Shown in pieces: positions 28,526 to 40,083 of a stretch of 64,000 nucleotides of DNA (position 1 is its first letter; each line of letters opens with the position of its first letter). This DNA is from Arenibacter sp. ARW7G5Y1 (GTDB lineage Bacteria; Bacteroidota; Bacteroidia; Flavobacteriales; Flavobacteriaceae), in NCBI RefSeq assembly GCF_003201775.1, contig NZ_QJJZ01000013.1, forward strand, positions 62,001 through 126,000. The letters are read 5' to 3'. Below the pieces are notes generated by a model. It saw only the letters and a list, made by a program, of their open reading frames with translations, did not search any database and was not told the origin of the DNA. A program made the translations under genes and the position numbers.

Positions 28526-28705
28526 TTAAGCCTCCTCTGTGGAAACTAAGTGTTTAACTTTATTTATCATTCCAAGAATATTTGAGGTAGCATCATGTTC
28601 CACAACCTGTCCTATTCTTCGTAAACCAAGAGCCTCTAATGTTCTCTTTTGATTTTGAGCCCTTTTAATACTGCTCTTTACCTGTTTTACTTTAATCTTT
28701 CCCAT
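28526..28705 (-). CDS. rpmD: 50S ribosomal protein L30
   Basis: 59 residues, the expected size, between rpsE (13 bases) and rplO (15 bases). Starts MGKIKVKQVKSSIKRAQNQK and contains LEALGLRRIGQVVEHDATS, the typical L30 core. It binds 23S rRNA at the 50S periphery. Confidence 0.97.
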   Translation of the reverse strand: MGKIKVKQVKSSIKRAQNQKRTLEALGLRRIGQVVEHDATSNILGMINKVKHLVSTEEA

Positions 28706-28718
28706 TCTATTCTTGGTT

Positions 28719-29243
28719 TTATCCTTTAAAAACTTTTTCTAAAGAAATACCTCTTTGGTTTGCAACTGTCTTTGCTCCTCTAAGTTGTAAAAGCGCATCA
28801 AAAGTAGCCTTTACCACGTTATGGGGATTGGAAGAACCTTGTGATTTGGACAATACATCATGAACACCTACTGCCTCCAATACTGCCCTAACAGCTCCAC
28901 CTGCAATTACTCCGGTACCATGCGATGCAGGCTGGATATAAACCCTAGCTCCACCGAATTTCCCTTTTTGTTCATGAGGTAAGGTACCTTTGTTCAAAGG
29001 AATTCTAATAAGATTCTTTTTAGCATCTTCTATAGCCTTGGCAATTGCCGTAGCAACTTCCTTGGACTTACCTAGACCGTGACCCACAACACCATTTTCA
29101 TCACCTACCACAACTATGGCCGAGAATCCGAACGCTCTACCACCTTTTGTAACTTTGGTAACACGTTGTACCCCAACCAATCTATCTTTTAATTCTAAAC
29201 CTCCCGGCTTAACAGTCTCTACGTTTTTGTATTTCTGATACAT
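28719..29243 (-). CDS. rpsE: 30S ribosomal protein S5
   Basis: 174 residues. It controls translational accuracy together with S4 and S12. The double-stranded RNA-binding-like domain ([39 protein letters not shown]) and the C-terminal [20 protein letters not shown] domain are both complete. Confidence 0.99.
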   Translation of the reverse strand: MYQKYKNVETVKPGGLELKDRLVGVQRVTKVTKGGRAFGFSAIVVVGDENGVVGHGLGKSKEVATAIAKAIEDAKKNLIRIPLNKGTLPHEQKGKFGGARVYIQPASHGTGVIAGGAVRAVLEAVGVHDVLSKSQGSSNPHNVVKATFDALLQLRGAKTVANQRGISLEKVFKG

Positions 29244-29250
29244 AATATTC

Positions 29251-29607
29251 TTAGAATTTTAATCCTGCTTCCCTAGCGCCATCGGCTAATGATTTAACTC
29301 TTCCGTGGTACAAATTACCACCCCTATCAAAAGCAACCGCTTCTATTCCAGCTTCTTTTGCCTTTTCGGCAATAGCCTTACCTACTAGCTTAGCCACTTC
29401 TGTCTTAGTCCCTTTAGCCTTAGCCAACGCCTTATCTCTTGAGGAAGCGGACACTAAGGTTGTTCCGGCCACATCATCAATAATTTGAGCGTATATTCCA
29501 GTATTGCTTCTAAAAACAGCAAGCCTTGGCCTTTCTGCAGTACCTGAGGATATTTTTCTAATCCTCCTTCTGATACGTAGTCTTCTTTCAGTCTTCGTTA
29601 ATCCCAT
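29251..29607 (-). CDS. rplR: 50S ribosomal protein L18
   Basis: 118 residues. It binds 5S rRNA in the central protuberance. Conserved stretches: [38 protein letters not shown], and the C-terminal [20 protein letters not shown]. Confidence 0.99.
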   Translation of the reverse strand: MGLTKTERRLRIRRRIRKISSGTAERPRLAVFRSNTGIYAQIIDDVAGTTLVSASSRDKALAKAKGTKTEVAKLVGKAIAEKAKEAGIEAVAFDRGGNLYHGRVKSLADGAREAGLKF

Positions 29608-29618
29608 AATGCTAATTA

Positions 29619-30161
29619 TTAAGCCGATTTACCAGCTTTTCTTCTTAATTGTTCACCAACAAACTTAATTCCTTTTCCTTTGTAAGGCTCTGGCTTACGG
29701 AAAGATCTAATCTTAGCGGCGATCTGCCCCACTAATTGCTTATCATGCGAACTTAGCTTTATAATAGGATTCTTTCCTTTCTCGGATACGGTCTCAACTT
29801 TTACCTCTGAAGCCAGATCCAAAACAATATTGTGCGAAAATCCTAAAGCTAGATCCAATGTTTGTCCTTGGTTACTGGCACGATATCCTACTCCTACCAA
29901 CTCCAATTCCTTTACCCATCCTTTAGAAACTCCTTGGACCATATTAAAGATCAAAGATCTGTAAAGACCATGCTTTGCCTTATGCTCCTTGGAATCTGAA
30001 GGTCTTGTAACAAATACCTGACCGTCTTCAACCTTTACAGCAGCACCAGAAAATTCTTGGGAAAGTTCTCCCAGCTTACCTTTTACAGTAATAACATCTT
30101 CCTTAACCTCTACGGTTACTCCTTCTGGAATTGCTATTGGATTATTACCTGTTCTAGACAT
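29619..30161 (-). CDS. rplF: 50S ribosomal protein L6
   Basis: 180 residues with the two repeated L6 domains; the C-terminal signature [20 protein letters not shown] is intact. It lies at the base of the L7/L12 stalk near the factor-binding site. Confidence 0.99.
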   Translation of the reverse strand: MSRTGNNPIAIPEGVTVEVKEDVITVKGKLGELSQEFSGAAVKVEDGQVFVTRPSDSKEHKAKHGLYRSLIFNMVQGVSKGWVKELELVGVGYRASNQGQTLDLALGFSHNIVLDLASEVKVETVSEKGKNPIIKLSSHDKQLVGQIAAKIRSFRKPEPYKGKGIKFVGEQLRRKAGKSA

Positions 30162-30181
30162 CTTTCTAAATCTTTATAGTA

Positions 30182-30580
30182 TTAATAAACATAACATAAT
30201 ACTTCCCCACCTGCATTCTCAAGCTTTGCCTGTTTGCTGGTCATTACACCATGGGAAGTAGAAATAATAGCAATACCAAGACCGTTCAACACTCTTGGCA
30301 ACTCCTCGGAGCTGGCATATTTCCTAAGTCCTGGTGTACTAACTCGCTTTATTTTCTTTATAACCGGTTCTTTTGTGAATTTGTCATATTTCAAGGCTAT
30401 TTTAATAGTCCCCTGAACCGCGTCATCCTCAAATTTGTAGCTTAAAATATATCCTTGATCGAATAATATTTTAGTAATTTCTTTCTTTAAATTAGAGGCA
30501 GGAATCTCCACCACCCTGTGGCCAGCGCTACTTGCGTTTCTAATTCTAGTCAAATAATCCGCAATTGGATCTGTAAACAT
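30182..30580 (-). CDS. rpsH: 30S ribosomal protein S8
   Basis: 132 residues. A central-domain 16S rRNA binder and, in E. coli, the translational repressor of the spc operon. Start [21 protein letters not shown]-terminal signature [21 protein letters not shown] 67-bp gap lies before it, larger than its neighbours' spacing. Confidence 0.99.
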   Translation of the reverse strand: MFTDPIADYLTRIRNASSAGHRVVEIPASNLKKEITKILFDQGYILSYKFEDDAVQGTIKIALKYDKFTKEPVIKKIKRVSTPGLRKYASSEELPRVLNGLGIAIISTSHGVMTSKQAKLENAGGEVLCYVY

Positions 30581-30647
30581 AATTATTGATTTACGGTAAC
30601 GGTTTTTAACACTAATGTTAAACCTGAAACCAGTTTATACTTTTTTA

Positions 30648-30917
30648 TTACCAGCTAGCTTTTCTTACTCCAGGAATAAGACCGTTATTGGCCATTTCCC
30701 TAAAAGTAACCCTGGATATACCAAAAGTTCTCATGTAACCCTTTGGTCTTCCTGTTAGCTTGCAACGGTTGTGCATACGAACAGGAGAAGCATTTTTAGG
30801 TAATTTCTGTAACCCCTCGTAATCACCAGCCTCTTTTAAGGCCTTTCTCTTCTCGGCATATTTTGCTACAGTCTTAGCTCTTTTGACCTCACGGGCCTTC
30901 ATGGATTCTTTAGCCAT
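30648..30917 (-). CDS. rpsN: 30S ribosomal protein S14, zinc-free long form
   Basis: 89 residues, the long form without the CxxC zinc knuckles of the 61-residue type. The C-terminal [20 protein letters not shown] motif is conserved. Head protein of the 30S. One base separates it from rplE. Confidence 0.99.
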   Translation of the reverse strand: MAKESMKAREVKRAKTVAKYAEKRKALKEAGDYEGLQKLPKNASPVRMHNRCKLTGRPKGYMRTFGISRVTFREMANNGLIPGVRKASW

Positions 30918-30918
30918 A

Positions 30919-31470
30919 CTAATTCTTTTTAAAAGGTAGTCCTAATTCGGTTAATAATGATTTAGCTTCTTTATCTGTCTCCGCAGAGGTTACAAATGTA
31001 ATATCCATACCATTGATTCTGTTAATTTTATCAATGTTTATTTCAGGAAATATGATTTGCTCCGTAATACCAAGATTATAATTCCCCCTTCCATCAAAAC
31101 CTGTGGCCTTAATTCCTTGGAAATCCCTTACCCTAGGCAATGCAGTTGTCACCAATCTATCCAAGAATTCGTACATTCTCTCTCCACGCAAGGTTACTTT
31201 TGCCCCAATTGGCATTCCTTTACGCAACTTAAATGCAGCAACATCCTTTTTAGACATCGTTGAAATTGCTCTTTGGCCAGTGATATTGGTCAACTCATCT
31301 ACCGCATGGTCTATAAGTTTCTTATCCGCTACAGCGGCGCCAACACCTCTACTAACAACAATTTTTTCTAATTTAGGAACCTGCATTACATTTTTGTAAC
31401 CAAACTCCTCTTTAAGAGCCTTAACAACTCTTTCTTTATATTCCTGTTTTAATCTTGGAACGTAAGCCAT
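30919..31470 (-). CDS. rplE: 50S ribosomal protein L5
   Basis: 183 residues. It binds 5S rRNA and touches the P-site tRNA. Signature segments: [60 protein letters not shown]. Confidence 0.99.
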   Translation of the reverse strand: MAYVPRLKQEYKERVVKALKEEFGYKNVMQVPKLEKIVVSRGVGAAVADKKLIDHAVDELTNITGQRAISTMSKKDVAAFKLRKGMPIGAKVTLRGERMYEFLDRLVTTALPRVRDFQGIKATGFDGRGNYNLGITEQIIFPEINIDKINRINGMDITFVTSAETDKEAKSLLTELGLPFKKN

Positions 31471-31472
31471 AA

Positions 31473-31787
31473 CTAAATTACTTCTTTAGATTTCTTAGAA
31501 AATCTTACTTTCTTACCATCTCTTACCTCAAATCCAACTCTAGTGGTCTCTCCAGATTTTGGATCGATCAATGACAGATTGGATATCTGTAAGGGAGCCT
31601 CTTTCTTAACAATCCCACCTTGAGGATTGCTAGCACTTGGTTTTTCGTGTTTGGATACCATATTGGCACCTTCAACGATCGCCTTGTTCTTTTCACGGTC
31701 TACACTTACAACCTTGCCCTCAACCCCCTTGTGGTCTCCGGCAATAATTCTAACAGTATCCCCTGTTTTGATTTTTAATTTTCCCAT
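31473..31787 (-). CDS. rplX: 50S ribosomal protein L24
   Basis: 104 residues from the ATG at 31787 ([20 protein letters not shown]). The open frame extends 14 codons further, into rplN, but that extension is not L24-like and would overlap the upstream gene, so the internal ATG was chosen. KOW motif at the N-terminus ([16 protein letters not shown]). Assembly initiator of the 50S. Confidence 0.97.
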   Translation of the reverse strand: MGKLKIKTGDTVRIIAGDHKGVEGKVVSVDREKNKAIVEGANMVSKHEKPSASNPQGGIVKKEAPLQISNLSLIDPKSGETTRVGFEVRDGKKVRFSKKSKEVI

Positions 31788-31800
31788 TTTGCTATTTTTA

Positions 31801-32169
31801 TTAAAGCACCTCTGGAGCCAATGATACAATTTTCATGAACTGCTTATCACGAAGTTCCCTGGCCACCGGTCCAAAAACACGTGTTCCCCTCATTTCCCCG
31901 GTTGGGTTCAAAAGTACACAGGCATTATCATCGAAACGAATATAAGAACCATCAGGTCTTCTAACTTCTTTCTTTGTTCTTACAACAACCGCTGTGGAGA
32001 CAGCACCTTTTTTAATAGCCCCATTAGGAGTAGCTTCCTTTACGGAAACCACAATTTTATCCCCAACAGAAGCATATCTTCTTTTTGTACCTCCCAACAC
32101 ACGAATGGTCAAAACTTCTTTTGCCCCCGTATTATCCGCTACTTTTAGTCTAGATTCTTGCTGTAACAT
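31801..32169 (-). CDS. rplN: 50S ribosomal protein L14
   Basis: 122 residues, standard. Starts [20 protein letters not shown] and carries [20 protein letters not shown] and the [20 protein letters not shown] end. It forms an inter-subunit bridge. Confidence 0.99.
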   Translation of the reverse strand: MLQQESRLKVADNTGAKEVLTIRVLGGTKRRYASVGDKIVVSVKEATPNGAIKKGAVSTAVVVRTKKEVRRPDGSYIRFDDNACVLLNPTGEMRGTRVFGPVARELRDKQFMKIVSLAPEVL

Positions 32170-32171
32170 AA

Positions 32172-32429
32172 TTATTTAGCTCTTTCTATGATTTCAACTA
32201 ACCTCCAACATTTGGTCTTACTCAATGGACGTGTCTCCATGATCTTAACAGTATCGCCAATATTGCAATCGTTCTTTTCATCGTGTGCAACATATTTCTT
32301 AGTTTTCAACACGAACTTACCGTACATAGGGTGTTTAACACGTTTAACTTCTGAAACCACTACTGATTTCTCCATTTTGTTGCTAGTTACAACTCCTATT
32401 CTCTCTTTTCTTAAATTCCTTTTTTCCAT
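32172..32429 (-). CDS. rpsQ: 30S ribosomal protein S17
   Basis: 85 residues. OB-fold primary rRNA binder. Typical segments [38 protein letters not shown] and [20 protein letters not shown]. Confidence 0.99.
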   Translation of the reverse strand: MEKRNLRKERIGVVTSNKMEKSVVVSEVKRVKHPMYGKFVLKTKKYVAHDEKNDCNIGDTVKIMETRPLSKTKCWRLVEIIERAK

Positions 32430-32442
32430 AAAGCAGAACCAA

Positions 32443-32634
32443 TTATTGTAATTCCCTTTTAGTTAATTCAGTTGCCAATCTTGCTACAGTTCTTCTTACT
32501 TTTCTGATAAGTAAAGGGTTTTCCAATGGTGTAACAGAATGGGCCAATTTTAAATCAGAATACTGCTTTTTAAATTCAGCACTCTTTTCCTTTAACCCCT
32601 CAACTGATAATTCTTTTATTTCTGATTGTTTCAT
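32443..32634 (-). CDS. rpmC: 50S ribosomal protein L29
   Basis: 63 residues from ATG 32634 ([20 protein letters not shown]). A TTG four codons upstream is in frame but unneeded, and the ATG matches family starts. Two-helix protein at the tunnel exit, next to L23, that helps dock targeting factors. Confidence 0.97.
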   Translation of the reverse strand: MKQSEIKELSVEGLKEKSAEFKKQYSDLKLAHSVTPLENPLLIRKVRRTVARLATELTKRELQ

Positions 32635-32651
32635 GATTCCTTGCAATTATA

Positions 32652-33071
32652 TTAAGCAGAATAGTCCCTAGCAATAATAAATTTAGTTCTTACTGGTAGT
32701 TTCTGTGCCGCAAGACGCAAAGCCTCTTTTGCAATATCGATAGACACACCGGCAACCTCGAACATAATCCTTCCTGGCAATACCACAGCTACAAAATATT
32801 CCGGAGCTCCCTTACCTTTACCCATACGCACCTCTAAAGGCTTTTTGGTGATAGGCTTGTCCGGGAATATCTTTATCCATAATTGGCCTTCTCTTTTCAT
32901 ATACCTAGTTGCCGCGATACGAGCTGCTTCTATTTGCCGCGATGTTATAAAAGAGGTATCCATTGATTTAATACCAAACATACCGTTTGAAAGTTGATGT
33001 CCCCTTCCAGAGATCCCTTTCATACGACCTTTCTGCATTTTGCGGAACTTAGTTCTTTTTGGCTGTAACAT
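32652..33071 (-). CDS. rplP: 50S ribosomal protein L16
   Basis: 139 residues. Near the A-site and 5S rRNA. Start [20 protein letters not shown]; signature regions [20 protein letters not shown] and [20 protein letters not shown]. Confidence 0.99.
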   Translation of the reverse strand: MLQPKRTKFRKMQKGRMKGISGRGHQLSNGMFGIKSMDTSFITSRQIEAARIAATRYMKREGQLWIKIFPDKPITKKPLEVRMGKGKGAPEYFVAVVLPGRIMFEVAGVSIDIAKEALRLAAQKLPVRTKFIIARDYSA

Positions 33072-33091
33072 TTCTTTACTTCTTTAAAAAA

Positions 33092-33814
33092 TTACTTTCT
33101 ACGACGTTGTTTCTTCGGTCCTTCCTGCTTTCCACCTTTTCCCTGAGACTGGCTTTTGGCCATACCTACCAATGGGGAAAGTTCCCTCTTTCCATAAACC
33201 TCACCTTTCATGATCCATACTTTTATACCCAATCTTCCATAGGTCGTATGAGCTTCATGCAAAGCATAATCTATATCGGCCCTGAAAGTGGACAATGGGA
33301 TCCTACCATCCTTATAAGATTCGGATCTTGCCATTTCAGCTCCGTTCAAACGTCCAGATATCTGAATTTTAATACCTTCGGCATTCATTCTCATGGCCGC
33401 TGCAATTGCCATCTTTATAGCCCTTCTAAAAGAAATTCTACTTTCAATTTGACGCGCTACACTGGCAGCAACAAGATTAGCGTCCAATTCAGGTCTTTTG
33501 ATCTCAAAAATATTGATCTGAACTTCCTTGTCCGTAATCTTTTTAAGCTCCTCCTTTAGTTTATCAACTTCCTGACCACCTTTTCCAATGATTATACCTG
33601 GTCTTGCAGTGGTAATGGTAACCGTAATCAACTTAAGGGTACGCTCTATAATAATTCTAGACACACTTGCTTTTGCCAAACGTGCATGAACATATTTTCT
33701 GATCTTATCGTCTTCGGCAAGTTTATCCCCATAATCATTTCCACCGTACCAGTTAGACTCCCATCCTCTGATAATTCCTAGACGATTTCCGATTGGATTT
33801 GTTTTCTGTCCCAT
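33092..33814 (-). CDS. rpsC: 30S ribosomal protein S3
   Basis: 240 residues. KH domain at about 40-108 with the [20 protein letters not shown] loop, then the S3 C-terminal domain ([20 protein letters not shown]). It lines the mRNA entry tunnel. The last 20 residues are a basic extension ending in KKQRRRK. Confidence 0.99.
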   Translation of the reverse strand: MGQKTNPIGNRLGIIRGWESNWYGGNDYGDKLAEDDKIRKYVHARLAKASVSRIIIERTLKLITVTITTARPGIIIGKGGQEVDKLKEELKKITDKEVQINIFEIKRPELDANLVAASVARQIESRISFRRAIKMAIAAAMRMNAEGIKIQISGRLNGAEMARSESYKDGRIPLSTFRADIDYALHEAHTTYGRLGIKVWIMKGEVYGKRELSPLVGMAKSQSQGKGGKQEGPKKQRRRK

Positions 33815-33824
33815 ACTAAATGCT

Positions 33825-34232
33825 CTAGCTTTGTGTGTTATTGTTAGATCCCAAAACCAAGGTAACGTGGTTGGAACGTTTTCTAATTCTATGTGCTCTT
33901 CCCTGTGGGGCCGGACGTAGTCTTTTCAACATACTTCCACCATCCACTCTAATTTCCTTAACAAAAAGTTCAGCATCCTCAACACTGGCATCCTCATTCT
34001 TGGACTGCCAGTTGGCTATTGCGGAAAGCAATAACTTCTCCAATCTACGAGATGATTCCTTTTGGTTGAATTTCAAAATAGCAAGCGCTTTCTCCACTTT
34101 TACACCTCTAACCAAATCCGCCACCAAGCGCATTTTTCTAGGGGAAGTCGGGCAATTATTCAACTTTGCAAACGCTATTTGCTGCTTCTCCGCCTTAATT
34201 CTTTCGGCCATTTGTTTTTTACGAACTCCCAT
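33825..34232 (-). CDS. rplV: 50S ribosomal protein L22
   Basis: 135 residues. Lines the exit tunnel with L4; its beta hairpin is the [20 protein letters not shown] stretch, where macrolide-resistance changes fall in other species, and it looks wild type. The N-terminus carries about 20 extra residues before the core ([20 protein letters not shown]). Three bases after rpsS. Confidence 0.98.
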   Translation of the reverse strand: MGVRKKQMAERIKAEKQQIAFAKLNNCPTSPRKMRLVADLVRGVKVEKALAILKFNQKESSRRLEKLLLSAIANWQSKNEDASVEDAELFVKEIRVDGGSMLKRLRPAPQGRAHRIRKRSNHVTLVLGSNNNTQS

Positions 34233-34235
34233 AGC

Positions 34236-34514
34236 TTACTTTTTTCCTTTATTTTTTGCTCCGGCATGACCCCTAAAAGATCGTGTTGGAGAAAATTCAC
34301 CTAATTTGTGACCCACCATGTTCTCTGTTATAAAAACAGGTACAAATTGTTTTCCATTGTGAACCGCTATTGTCTGACCTACAAAATCAGGAGTAATCAT
34401 AGAAGCTCTAGACCATGTCTTAATGACTGCCTTTTTACCAGATTCAACATTTTGTTGGACTTTTTTATCCAAACTATAGTGAACGTAAGGTCCTTTCTTT
34501 AATGAACGTGCCAT
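34236..34514 (-). CDS. rpsS: 30S ribosomal protein S19
   Basis: 92 residues. Head protein that bridges to the 50S. Starts [20 protein letters not shown]; typical [20 protein letters not shown] and [17 protein letters not shown]. Confidence 0.99.
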   Translation of the reverse strand: MARSLKKGPYVHYSLDKKVQQNVESGKKAVIKTWSRASMITPDFVGQTIAVHNGKQFVPVFITENMVGHKLGEFSPTRSFRGHAGAKNKGKK

Positions 34515-34527
34515 TTCTTTCTACTTT

Positions 34528-35352
34528 TTATTTCTTTCTACGTTCTAAAATATACTTGTTGGTACTCTTGGTCTTGGAACGGGTCCTGAATCCTTTGGCA
34601 GGAATTCCGTTTCTAGATCTAGGATGACCTCCAGAAGCCCTACCTTCTCCACCACCCATTGGGTGATCAACAGGGTTCATCGCAACCGGTCTTGTTCTTG
34701 GTCTTCTTCCCAACCATCTACTTCTACCAGCCTTCCCGGACACCAATAACTGATGATCGGAGTTGGATACTGCACCTATAGTGGCCAAACAATCCGCTAA
34801 AACCAATCTAGTTTCACCTGATGGCAATTTAATGGTAACAAACTTACCGTCCTTCGCCATTAACTGGGCAAATGTACCGGCACTTCTTGCCATTACCGCT
34901 CCTTGTCCAGGACGCAATTCAATTCCAGATATGATGGTACCCAAAGGTATCTCACTCAACGGAAGCGCATTCCCAATTTCAGGAGCAACCTCGGCTCCAG
35001 AAGATACTTCCTGCCCAACCTGTAAACCGTTTGGAGCAATAATGTACCTTTTTTCACCATCGGCATACGCCAATAAAGCTATAAAAGCTGTTCTGTTGGG
35101 ATCGTACTGGATTGATTCAACAGTAGCAGCAACACCTTGCTTATCCCTTTTGAAATCAATAACACGATACCTTCTCTTATGACCTCCACCTTTCTGGCGC
35201 ATGGTCATTTTTCCTTGACTGTTTCTACCTCCCGACTTTTTTAACGGAGCAAGCAAGCTTTTTTCCGGCTTATCAGTAGTAATGGCGTCAAATCCGTTTA
35301 CTACTCTAAAACGCTGCCCGGGAGTGATTGGTTTTAATTTTCTAACTGACAT
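34528..35352 (-). CDS. rplB: 50S ribosomal protein L2
   Basis: 274 residues. Needed for subunit joining and near the peptidyl-transferase centre. The conserved C-terminal [20 protein letters not shown] segment contains the essential His. Start [20 protein letters not shown]. Confidence 0.99.
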   Translation of the reverse strand: MSVRKLKPITPGQRFRVVNGFDAITTDKPEKSLLAPLKKSGGRNSQGKMTMRQKGGGHKRRYRVIDFKRDKQGVAATVESIQYDPNRTAFIALLAYADGEKRYIIAPNGLQVGQEVSSGAEVAPEIGNALPLSEIPLGTIISGIELRPGQGAVMARSAGTFAQLMAKDGKFVTIKLPSGETRLVLADCLATIGAVSNSDHQLLVSGKAGRSRWLGRRPRTRPVAMNPVDHPMGGGEGRASGGHPRSRNGIPAKGFRTRSKTKSTNKYILERRKK

Positions 35353-35361
35353 TTTTTGTCT

Positions 35362-35652
35362 TTATAGATTACTGTAAAAATCAATAATATCTCCTTCTGC
35401 TACATCAACAATGGCTTTTTTAAAACCACTTGTCTTTCCGTGCTGTACACCTGTCTTGGTGTAACGCGACTTGCGCGAAGGACCATAATTCATTGTTCGA
35501 ACTTTATCGACAGCAACACCATAAGTTGCTTCCACTGCTTCCTTAATCTGAATCTTGTTGGCTTTTGGATCAACAAAAAAACCATAACGATTGTGCAACT
35601 CGCTATCAGCAGTCATTTTTTCCGTAATAATTGGCTTTATCAACACACCCAT
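35362..35652 (-). CDS. rplW: 50S ribosomal protein L23
   Basis: 96 residues. Tunnel-exit protein that docks trigger factor and SRP. Segments IKPIITEKMTADSELHNRYG and FFVDPKANKIQIKEAVEATY match the family. Confidence 0.98.
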   Translation of the reverse strand: MGVLIKPIITEKMTADSELHNRYGFFVDPKANKIQIKEAVEATYGVAVDKVRTMNYGPSRKSRYTKTGVQHGKTSGFKKAIVDVAEGDIIDFYSNL

Positions 35653-35659
35653 GGTTCGC

Positions 35660-36289
35660 TTATTTTATTAAGTTCGATTCGATTCCTTCCAAAGAACCTT
35701 CCAACAACACTAGATTGTTAGCATTTAATATTTTGTAAGTGCTTAATTCTGAGTTAGTTATAACCTCAGAACGCTCTAAATTGCGTGAGGACAAATATAC
35801 GTTATTATTTGAATCACCCAACACAATTAAGGATTTTTTATTCTCCAAGCCCAAAGACTTCAAAAATTGCTTAAAATCCTTCGTTTTTGGGGTTTCAAAA
35901 TTAAAGTCCTCAACCACCATTATAGCATTGTCTTTCGACTTCAATGTCAAGGCAGACCTTCTGGCCAAACGCTTCACATTTTTGTTTAATTTTTGCTTAT
36001 AATCCCTTGGTCTTGGCCCAAAAATACGTCCACCTCCTCTAAACACCGGAGATTTGATACTACCCGCACGAGCGGTACCAGTTCCCTTTTGTTTTTTGAT
36101 CTTTCTTGTACTACCTGCTATTTCGGCACGCTCCTTGGATTTGTGCGTACCCTGTCTTTGGTGTGCCAAATACTGCTTAACATCCAAATAAACAGCATGA
36201 TTGTTTGGTTCTATTGCGAATACAGCGTCCGAAAGCTCAACCTTTCTACCTGTTTCTTTTCCCTTTATATCTAAAACTGCTACCTTCAT
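35660..36289 (-). CDS. rplD: 50S ribosomal protein L4
   Basis: 209 residues. Its loop reaches into the exit tunnel ([40 protein letters not shown]). In E. coli L4 also represses the S10 operon. Its start codon overlaps the rplC stop by one base (TAATG), which couples their translation. Confidence 0.99.
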   Translation of the reverse strand: MKVAVLDIKGKETGRKVELSDAVFAIEPNNHAVYLDVKQYLAHQRQGTHKSKERAEIAGSTRKIKKQKGTGTARAGSIKSPVFRGGGRIFGPRPRDYKQKLNKNVKRLARRSALTLKSKDNAIMVVEDFNFETPKTKDFKQFLKSLGLENKKSLIVLGDSNNNVYLSSRNLERSEVITNSELSTYKILNANNLVLLEGSLEGIESNLIK

Positions 36290-36909
36290 TACTTCTCAAT
36301 AGTTACGTAAGCGTTCTTATGACCAGGAACACAACCTTTTACTACTATAAGGTTCTTTTCTGGAACAATTTTTAATACTCTCAAGTTCTGAACGGTAACC
36401 TTATCAGTTCCCATTCTACCGGCCATTTTCATTCCTTTAAAAACTCTTGCAGGATATGAAGCGGCACCAATGGAACCTGGAGCCCTTAACCTATTGTGCT
36501 GACCGTGGGTTGATTGACCAACACCGCCGAAGCCGTGTCTTTTAACAACTCCCTGAAAACCTTTACCCTTAGAGGTACCGATTACATCAACAAATTCTCC
36601 TTCCACAAAAAGATCAACTCCAAGAGTATCCCCTAATTTGTGCGCACCTTCTTCAAAATACCTGAATTCCATGACTTTTTTCTTAGGAGAAGCTCCTGCT
36701 TTTTTAAAGTGGCCAGTAGCCGCTTTATTAGCACGTTTTTCTGCCTTGTCATCGAAACCAAGCTGAAGGGCATTGTACCCGTCCACCTCTTCGGTTCTGA
36801 CTTGGGTAACTACGCATGGTCCAGCTTCGATTACTGTACATGGAATGTTCTTTCCATTTTCATCGAAAATGCTGGTCATACCTATTTTTCTACCTATTAA
36901 CCCAGACAT
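36289..36909 (-). CDS. rplC: 50S ribosomal protein L3
   Basis: 206 residues. Early 50S assembly protein near the peptidyl-transferase centre. Start [20 protein letters not shown]; signature [20 protein letters not shown] and [21 protein letters not shown] 160-bp structured gap separates it from rpsJ. Confidence 0.99.
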   Translation of the reverse strand: MSGLIGRKIGMTSIFDENGKNIPCTVIEAGPCVVTQVRTEEVDGYNALQLGFDDKAEKRANKAATGHFKKAGASPKKKVMEFRYFEEGAHKLGDTLGVDLFVEGEFVDVIGTSKGKGFQGVVKRHGFGGVGQSTHGQHNRLRAPGSIGAASYPARVFKGMKMAGRMGTDKVTVQNLRVLKIVPEKNLIVVKGCVPGHKNAYVTIEK

Positions 36910-36952
36910 ATTTATAATTGATTATTAATTAATTACTATTTAACTTATCGAC

Positions 36953-36986
36953 AAAAAAACAGGGTCAAAAAAATAATTCAACCCTG
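36953..36986 (-). terminator. Terminator-like hairpin between rpsJ and rplC (possible attenuator)
   Basis: On the minus strand CAGGGT, a 15-base loop and ACCCTG (plus 36960-36986) are followed at once by seven T (plus 36953-36959). The stem is short (6 bp), so it should end transcription only in part. As it lies inside a ribosomal block whose downstream genes must be expressed, attenuation or partial termination of the str portion is the likely role. Confidence 0.5.
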
Positions 36987-37034
36987 AATATATTTTTTTC
37001 CGTTTTTCCCTCGCGAAACGCTCAGGACATGTCT

Positions 37035-37055
37035 TTCATAATTTCAAATTATGAA
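37035..37055. repeat. Perfect 10+1+10 inverted repeat in the rpsJ-rplC gap
   Basis: TTCATAATTT and its exact complement flank one central base, starting 14 bases past the rpsJ stop. An imperfect GC-rich stem (CCT..GCG / CGC..AGG, about 37010-37027) lies just downstream in the reading direction. Three structures in 160 bases suggest a regulated leader for rplC-rplD. Confidence 0.6.
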
Positions 37056-37069
37056 TTCCGAAATCAGAA

Positions 37070-37375
37070 CTATACCTTGATCTCTACCTCAACACCACTA
37101 GGAAGTTCCAACTTCATTAGCGCATCAATGGTCTTTGATGAAGAGCTGTATATATCCAAAAGCCTTTTATAAGAACTCAATTGGAACTGCTCCCTTGCTT
37201 TCTTATTTACGTGCGGTGAACGCAAAACCGTAAATATTTTCTTATGGGTTGGCAAAGGAATTGGTCCAGTTACCACCGCACCTGTAGTCTTTACCGTTTT
37301 TACGATCTTCTCAGCAGATTTATCTACCAAGTTATGGTCGTACGACTTTAATTTTATTCTAATTTTCTGACTCAT
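37070..37375 (-). CDS. rpsJ: 30S ribosomal protein S10
   Basis: 101 residues. Head protein, also part of antitermination complexes with NusB. Start [20 protein letters not shown]; the [20 protein letters not shown] loop is intact. Follows fusA by 11 bases; the usual tuf gene between them is missing. Confidence 0.99.
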   Translation of the reverse strand: MSQKIRIKLKSYDHNLVDKSAEKIVKTVKTTGAVVTGPIPLPTHKKIFTVLRSPHVNKKAREQFQLSSYKRLLDIYSSSSKTIDALMKLELPSGVEVEIKV

Positions 37376-37386
37376 CTTAGTACGAT

Positions 37387-39519
37387 TTAAGCTGTTAATC
37401 CTTTTGCTTTCTTAATCACCTCTTCCGAAATATTGGATGGGGTTTCAGCGTAATGTGAAAATTCCATTGTAGAAGTTGCCCTACCGGATGACAAAGTCCT
37501 TAAAGAAGTTACATATCCAAACATCTCGGACAATGGCACTTCACCTTTGATAACCTTGGCACCTGCCCTGTCGTCCATATTGGTCACTGTTCCCCTTCTA
37601 CGGTTCAAGTCACCCACTATATCACCCATGTTTTCCTCAGGAGTCAAAACTTCCAATTTCATGATAGGCTCCATAATGACAGCTCCAGCAGCTTTTCCAG
37701 CAGCTTTATAACCCATTTTTGCAGCCAATTCAAAAGATAGTGCATCAGAATCCACAGGGTGGAAAGATCCATCCTTAAGAACCACTTTCATTCTATCCAT
37801 TTCATAACCGGCCAATGGTCCATTCTTCATAGCGGTTTTAAATCCTTTTTCAACAGGACCGATAAATTCTTTTGGTATACGTCCACCTTTGATTTCATCA
37901 ACAAACTGTAAACCAGTTCCAACAAAATCCTCATCAGCAGGTCCCATCTCGAAGACAATATCCCCAAATTTACCACGACCACCAGATTGTTTTTTATAGA
38001 CTTCCCTATGGGCAGCCATCTTGGTCAACGCCTCCTTGTATTCAACCTGAGGCTCACCTTGACTTACTTCAACCTTAAACTCACGTCTTAAACGGTCAAC
38101 AATAATATCCAAGTGAAGCTCACCCATTCCGGAAATAATAGTCTGTCCGGAAGCTTCATCGGTTTTCACCTGGAACGTTGGATCCTCTTCGGCCAATTTA
38201 GCCAAAGCCATTCCCAACTTATCAACATCTGCCTTTGTCTTGGGCTCCACCGCAATACCGATTACAGGATCAGGGAAGTTCATACTCTCCAAAACAATTG
38301 GGTGTTTTTCATCGGACAGGGTATCCCCGGTCTTGATATCCTTAAACCCAACAGCTGCACCTATATCCCCAGCTTCTATATATTCAACCGCATTCTGCTT
38401 ATTGGCATGCATTTGGTAAATTCTAGAAATACGTTCTTTGTTTCCAGAACGATTGTTCAAGACATAAGATCCTGCATCCAATCTACCTGAATACGCCCTA
38501 AAGAATGCCAAACGACCTACAAATGGATCGGTTGCAATCTTAAATGCCAAGGCAGCAAATGGCTCCTTAACACTTGGTTTCCTAGACTCGGGCTTTTCTG
38601 TATCAGGGTTGGTACCCACAATAGCATCCTTGTCCAAAGGCGATGGCAAATAGCGACATACAGCATCCAACAAGAACTGAACCCCTTTGTTTTTAAAGGA
38701 AGAACCACAGATCATAGGTATGATACTCATATCCATAACAGCAGCCCTTAAAGCAGCATGTACTTCATCTTCGGTAATGGAATCTTCGTCTTCGAAGAAT
38801 TTTTCCATTAAAGTTTCATCATATTCGGCAACAGCCTCTATCAAGGCAGCCCTATATTCCTTAACCTCATCTTTCATGTCGGCCGGAATATCCACTACAT
38901 CAAAGGTACCTCCAAAGTTGTCCTCATGCCATACAATAGCACGGTTTTTAACCAAGTCGACCACCCCTCTAAAATCAGCTTCATCACCAATAGGCAACAC
39001 AATAGGCACCGCATTGGATTTCAACATCTCCCTAACCTGCTTGCACACGTTAAGAAAGTTGGACCCCTGACGGTCCATTTTGTTTACAAAGCCCATTCTT
39101 GGCACTTTGTAGTTATCGGCCAATCTCCAGTTAGTTTCGGATTGGGGCTCAACACCATCAACCGCACTAAATAAGAATACCAGGCCATCCAAGACTCTTA
39201 GGGAACGGTTTACCTCCACGGTAAAATCAACGTGTCCCGGAGTATCTATAATATTAAAGTGATAAGGTTTGGTCTCATCTATAACGGCCCCATTTTTCAT
39301 AGGAAAATTCCACTCGCAGGTAGTAGCAGCGGAAGTAATGGTAATACCCCTTTCCTGCTCCTGCTCCATCCAGTCCATCGTAGCCGCACCATCGTGCACC
39401 TCACCTATTTTATGACTAACTCCCGTATAGAACAAAATCCTTTCGGTAGTAGTTGTTTTTCCAGCATCAATATGCGCTGCAATTCCAATGTTTCTTGTAT
39501 ATTTTAAATCTCTTGCCAT
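37387..39519 (-). CDS. fusA: Translation elongation factor G
   Basis: 710 residues in five domains. GTP-binding motifs: [15 protein letters not shown], the switch 2 [12 protein letters not shown], and NKMDRQGSN. It drives tRNA-mRNA translocation by GTP hydrolysis. Position after rpsG (9 bases) in the str operon is standard. Confidence 0.99.
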   Translation of the reverse strand: MARDLKYTRNIGIAAHIDAGKTTTTERILFYTGVSHKIGEVHDGAATMDWMEQEQERGITITSAATTCEWNFPMKNGAVIDETKPYHFNIIDTPGHVDFTVEVNRSLRVLDGLVFLFSAVDGVEPQSETNWRLADNYKVPRMGFVNKMDRQGSNFLNVCKQVREMLKSNAVPIVLPIGDEADFRGVVDLVKNRAIVWHEDNFGGTFDVVDIPADMKDEVKEYRAALIEAVAEYDETLMEKFFEDEDSITEDEVHAALRAAVMDMSIIPMICGSSFKNKGVQFLLDAVCRYLPSPLDKDAIVGTNPDTEKPESRKPSVKEPFAALAFKIATDPFVGRLAFFRAYSGRLDAGSYVLNNRSGNKERISRIYQMHANKQNAVEYIEAGDIGAAVGFKDIKTGDTLSDEKHPIVLESMNFPDPVIGIAVEPKTKADVDKLGMALAKLAEEDPTFQVKTDEASGQTIISGMGELHLDIIVDRLRREFKVEVSQGEPQVEYKEALTKMAAHREVYKKQSGGRGKFGDIVFEMGPADEDFVGTGLQFVDEIKGGRIPKEFIGPVEKGFKTAMKNGPLAGYEMDRMKVVLKDGSFHPVDSDALSFELAAKMGYKAAGKAAGAVIMEPIMKLEVLTPEENMGDIVGDLNRRRGTVTNMDDRAGAKVIKGEVPLSEMFGYVTSLRTLSSGRATSTMEFSHYAETPSNISEEVIKKAKGLTA

Positions 39520-39528
39520 TTCTGCTTA

Positions 39529-40005
39529 TTAAAATCTAAAGTGTGAGAATGCCTTATTGGCCTCGGCCATCTTATGAGTATCCACTCTCTTCTTAACAGC
39601 AGCACCTTCCTCTTTTGATGCAGCCAATATTTCCCCTGCCAATTTTTGCGACATAGCCTTTTCATTTCTCTTACGGGAATAACTAATAAGCCACTTCATA
39701 GCGGTTGAAATTTTTCGATCCGGTCTGATCTGCATAGGAATCTGAAAAGTAGCTCCACCTACCCTTCTACTTCTTACCTCAACATGAGGCATCACATTGG
39801 ACAATGCATCCTTCCATAGTTCCAATGCCGTTTTTTCTTCGTCTGTCTTTTTCTCTTCTACGATATCAATAGCATCGTAAAAAACTTTAAAGGCTACCGA
39901 CTTCTTACCATCCCACATCATCATGTTAACAAAACGGGTCACCAACTGGTCATTAAACCTTGGATCTGGTAAAAGTGGTCTCTTTTTTGCCTGCTTTTTT
40001 CTCAT
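39529..40005 (-). CDS. rpsG: 30S ribosomal protein S7
   Basis: 158 residues. Nucleates 30S head assembly and contacts the E-site tRNA. Typical [40 protein letters not shown] and [15 protein letters not shown]. 78 bases after rpsL. Confidence 0.99.
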   Translation of the reverse strand: MRKKQAKKRPLLPDPRFNDQLVTRFVNMMMWDGKKSVAFKVFYDAIDIVEEKKTDEEKTALELWKDALSNVMPHVEVRSRRVGGATFQIPMQIRPDRKISTAMKWLISYSRKRNEKAMSQKLAGEILAASKEEGAAVKKRVDTHKMAEANKAFSHFRF

Positions 40006-40083
40006 TTCTTCTTTTTGAGTTAATGGTCAATAGCCATATATAAAAAGTACTTACTACTTTAATATGCAGCTTTTAACAAATTT

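Noticed and set aside
31788-31829. 14-codon upstream extension of rplX
   Set aside because: It overlaps rplN; the L24 family starts at MGKLKIKTG.
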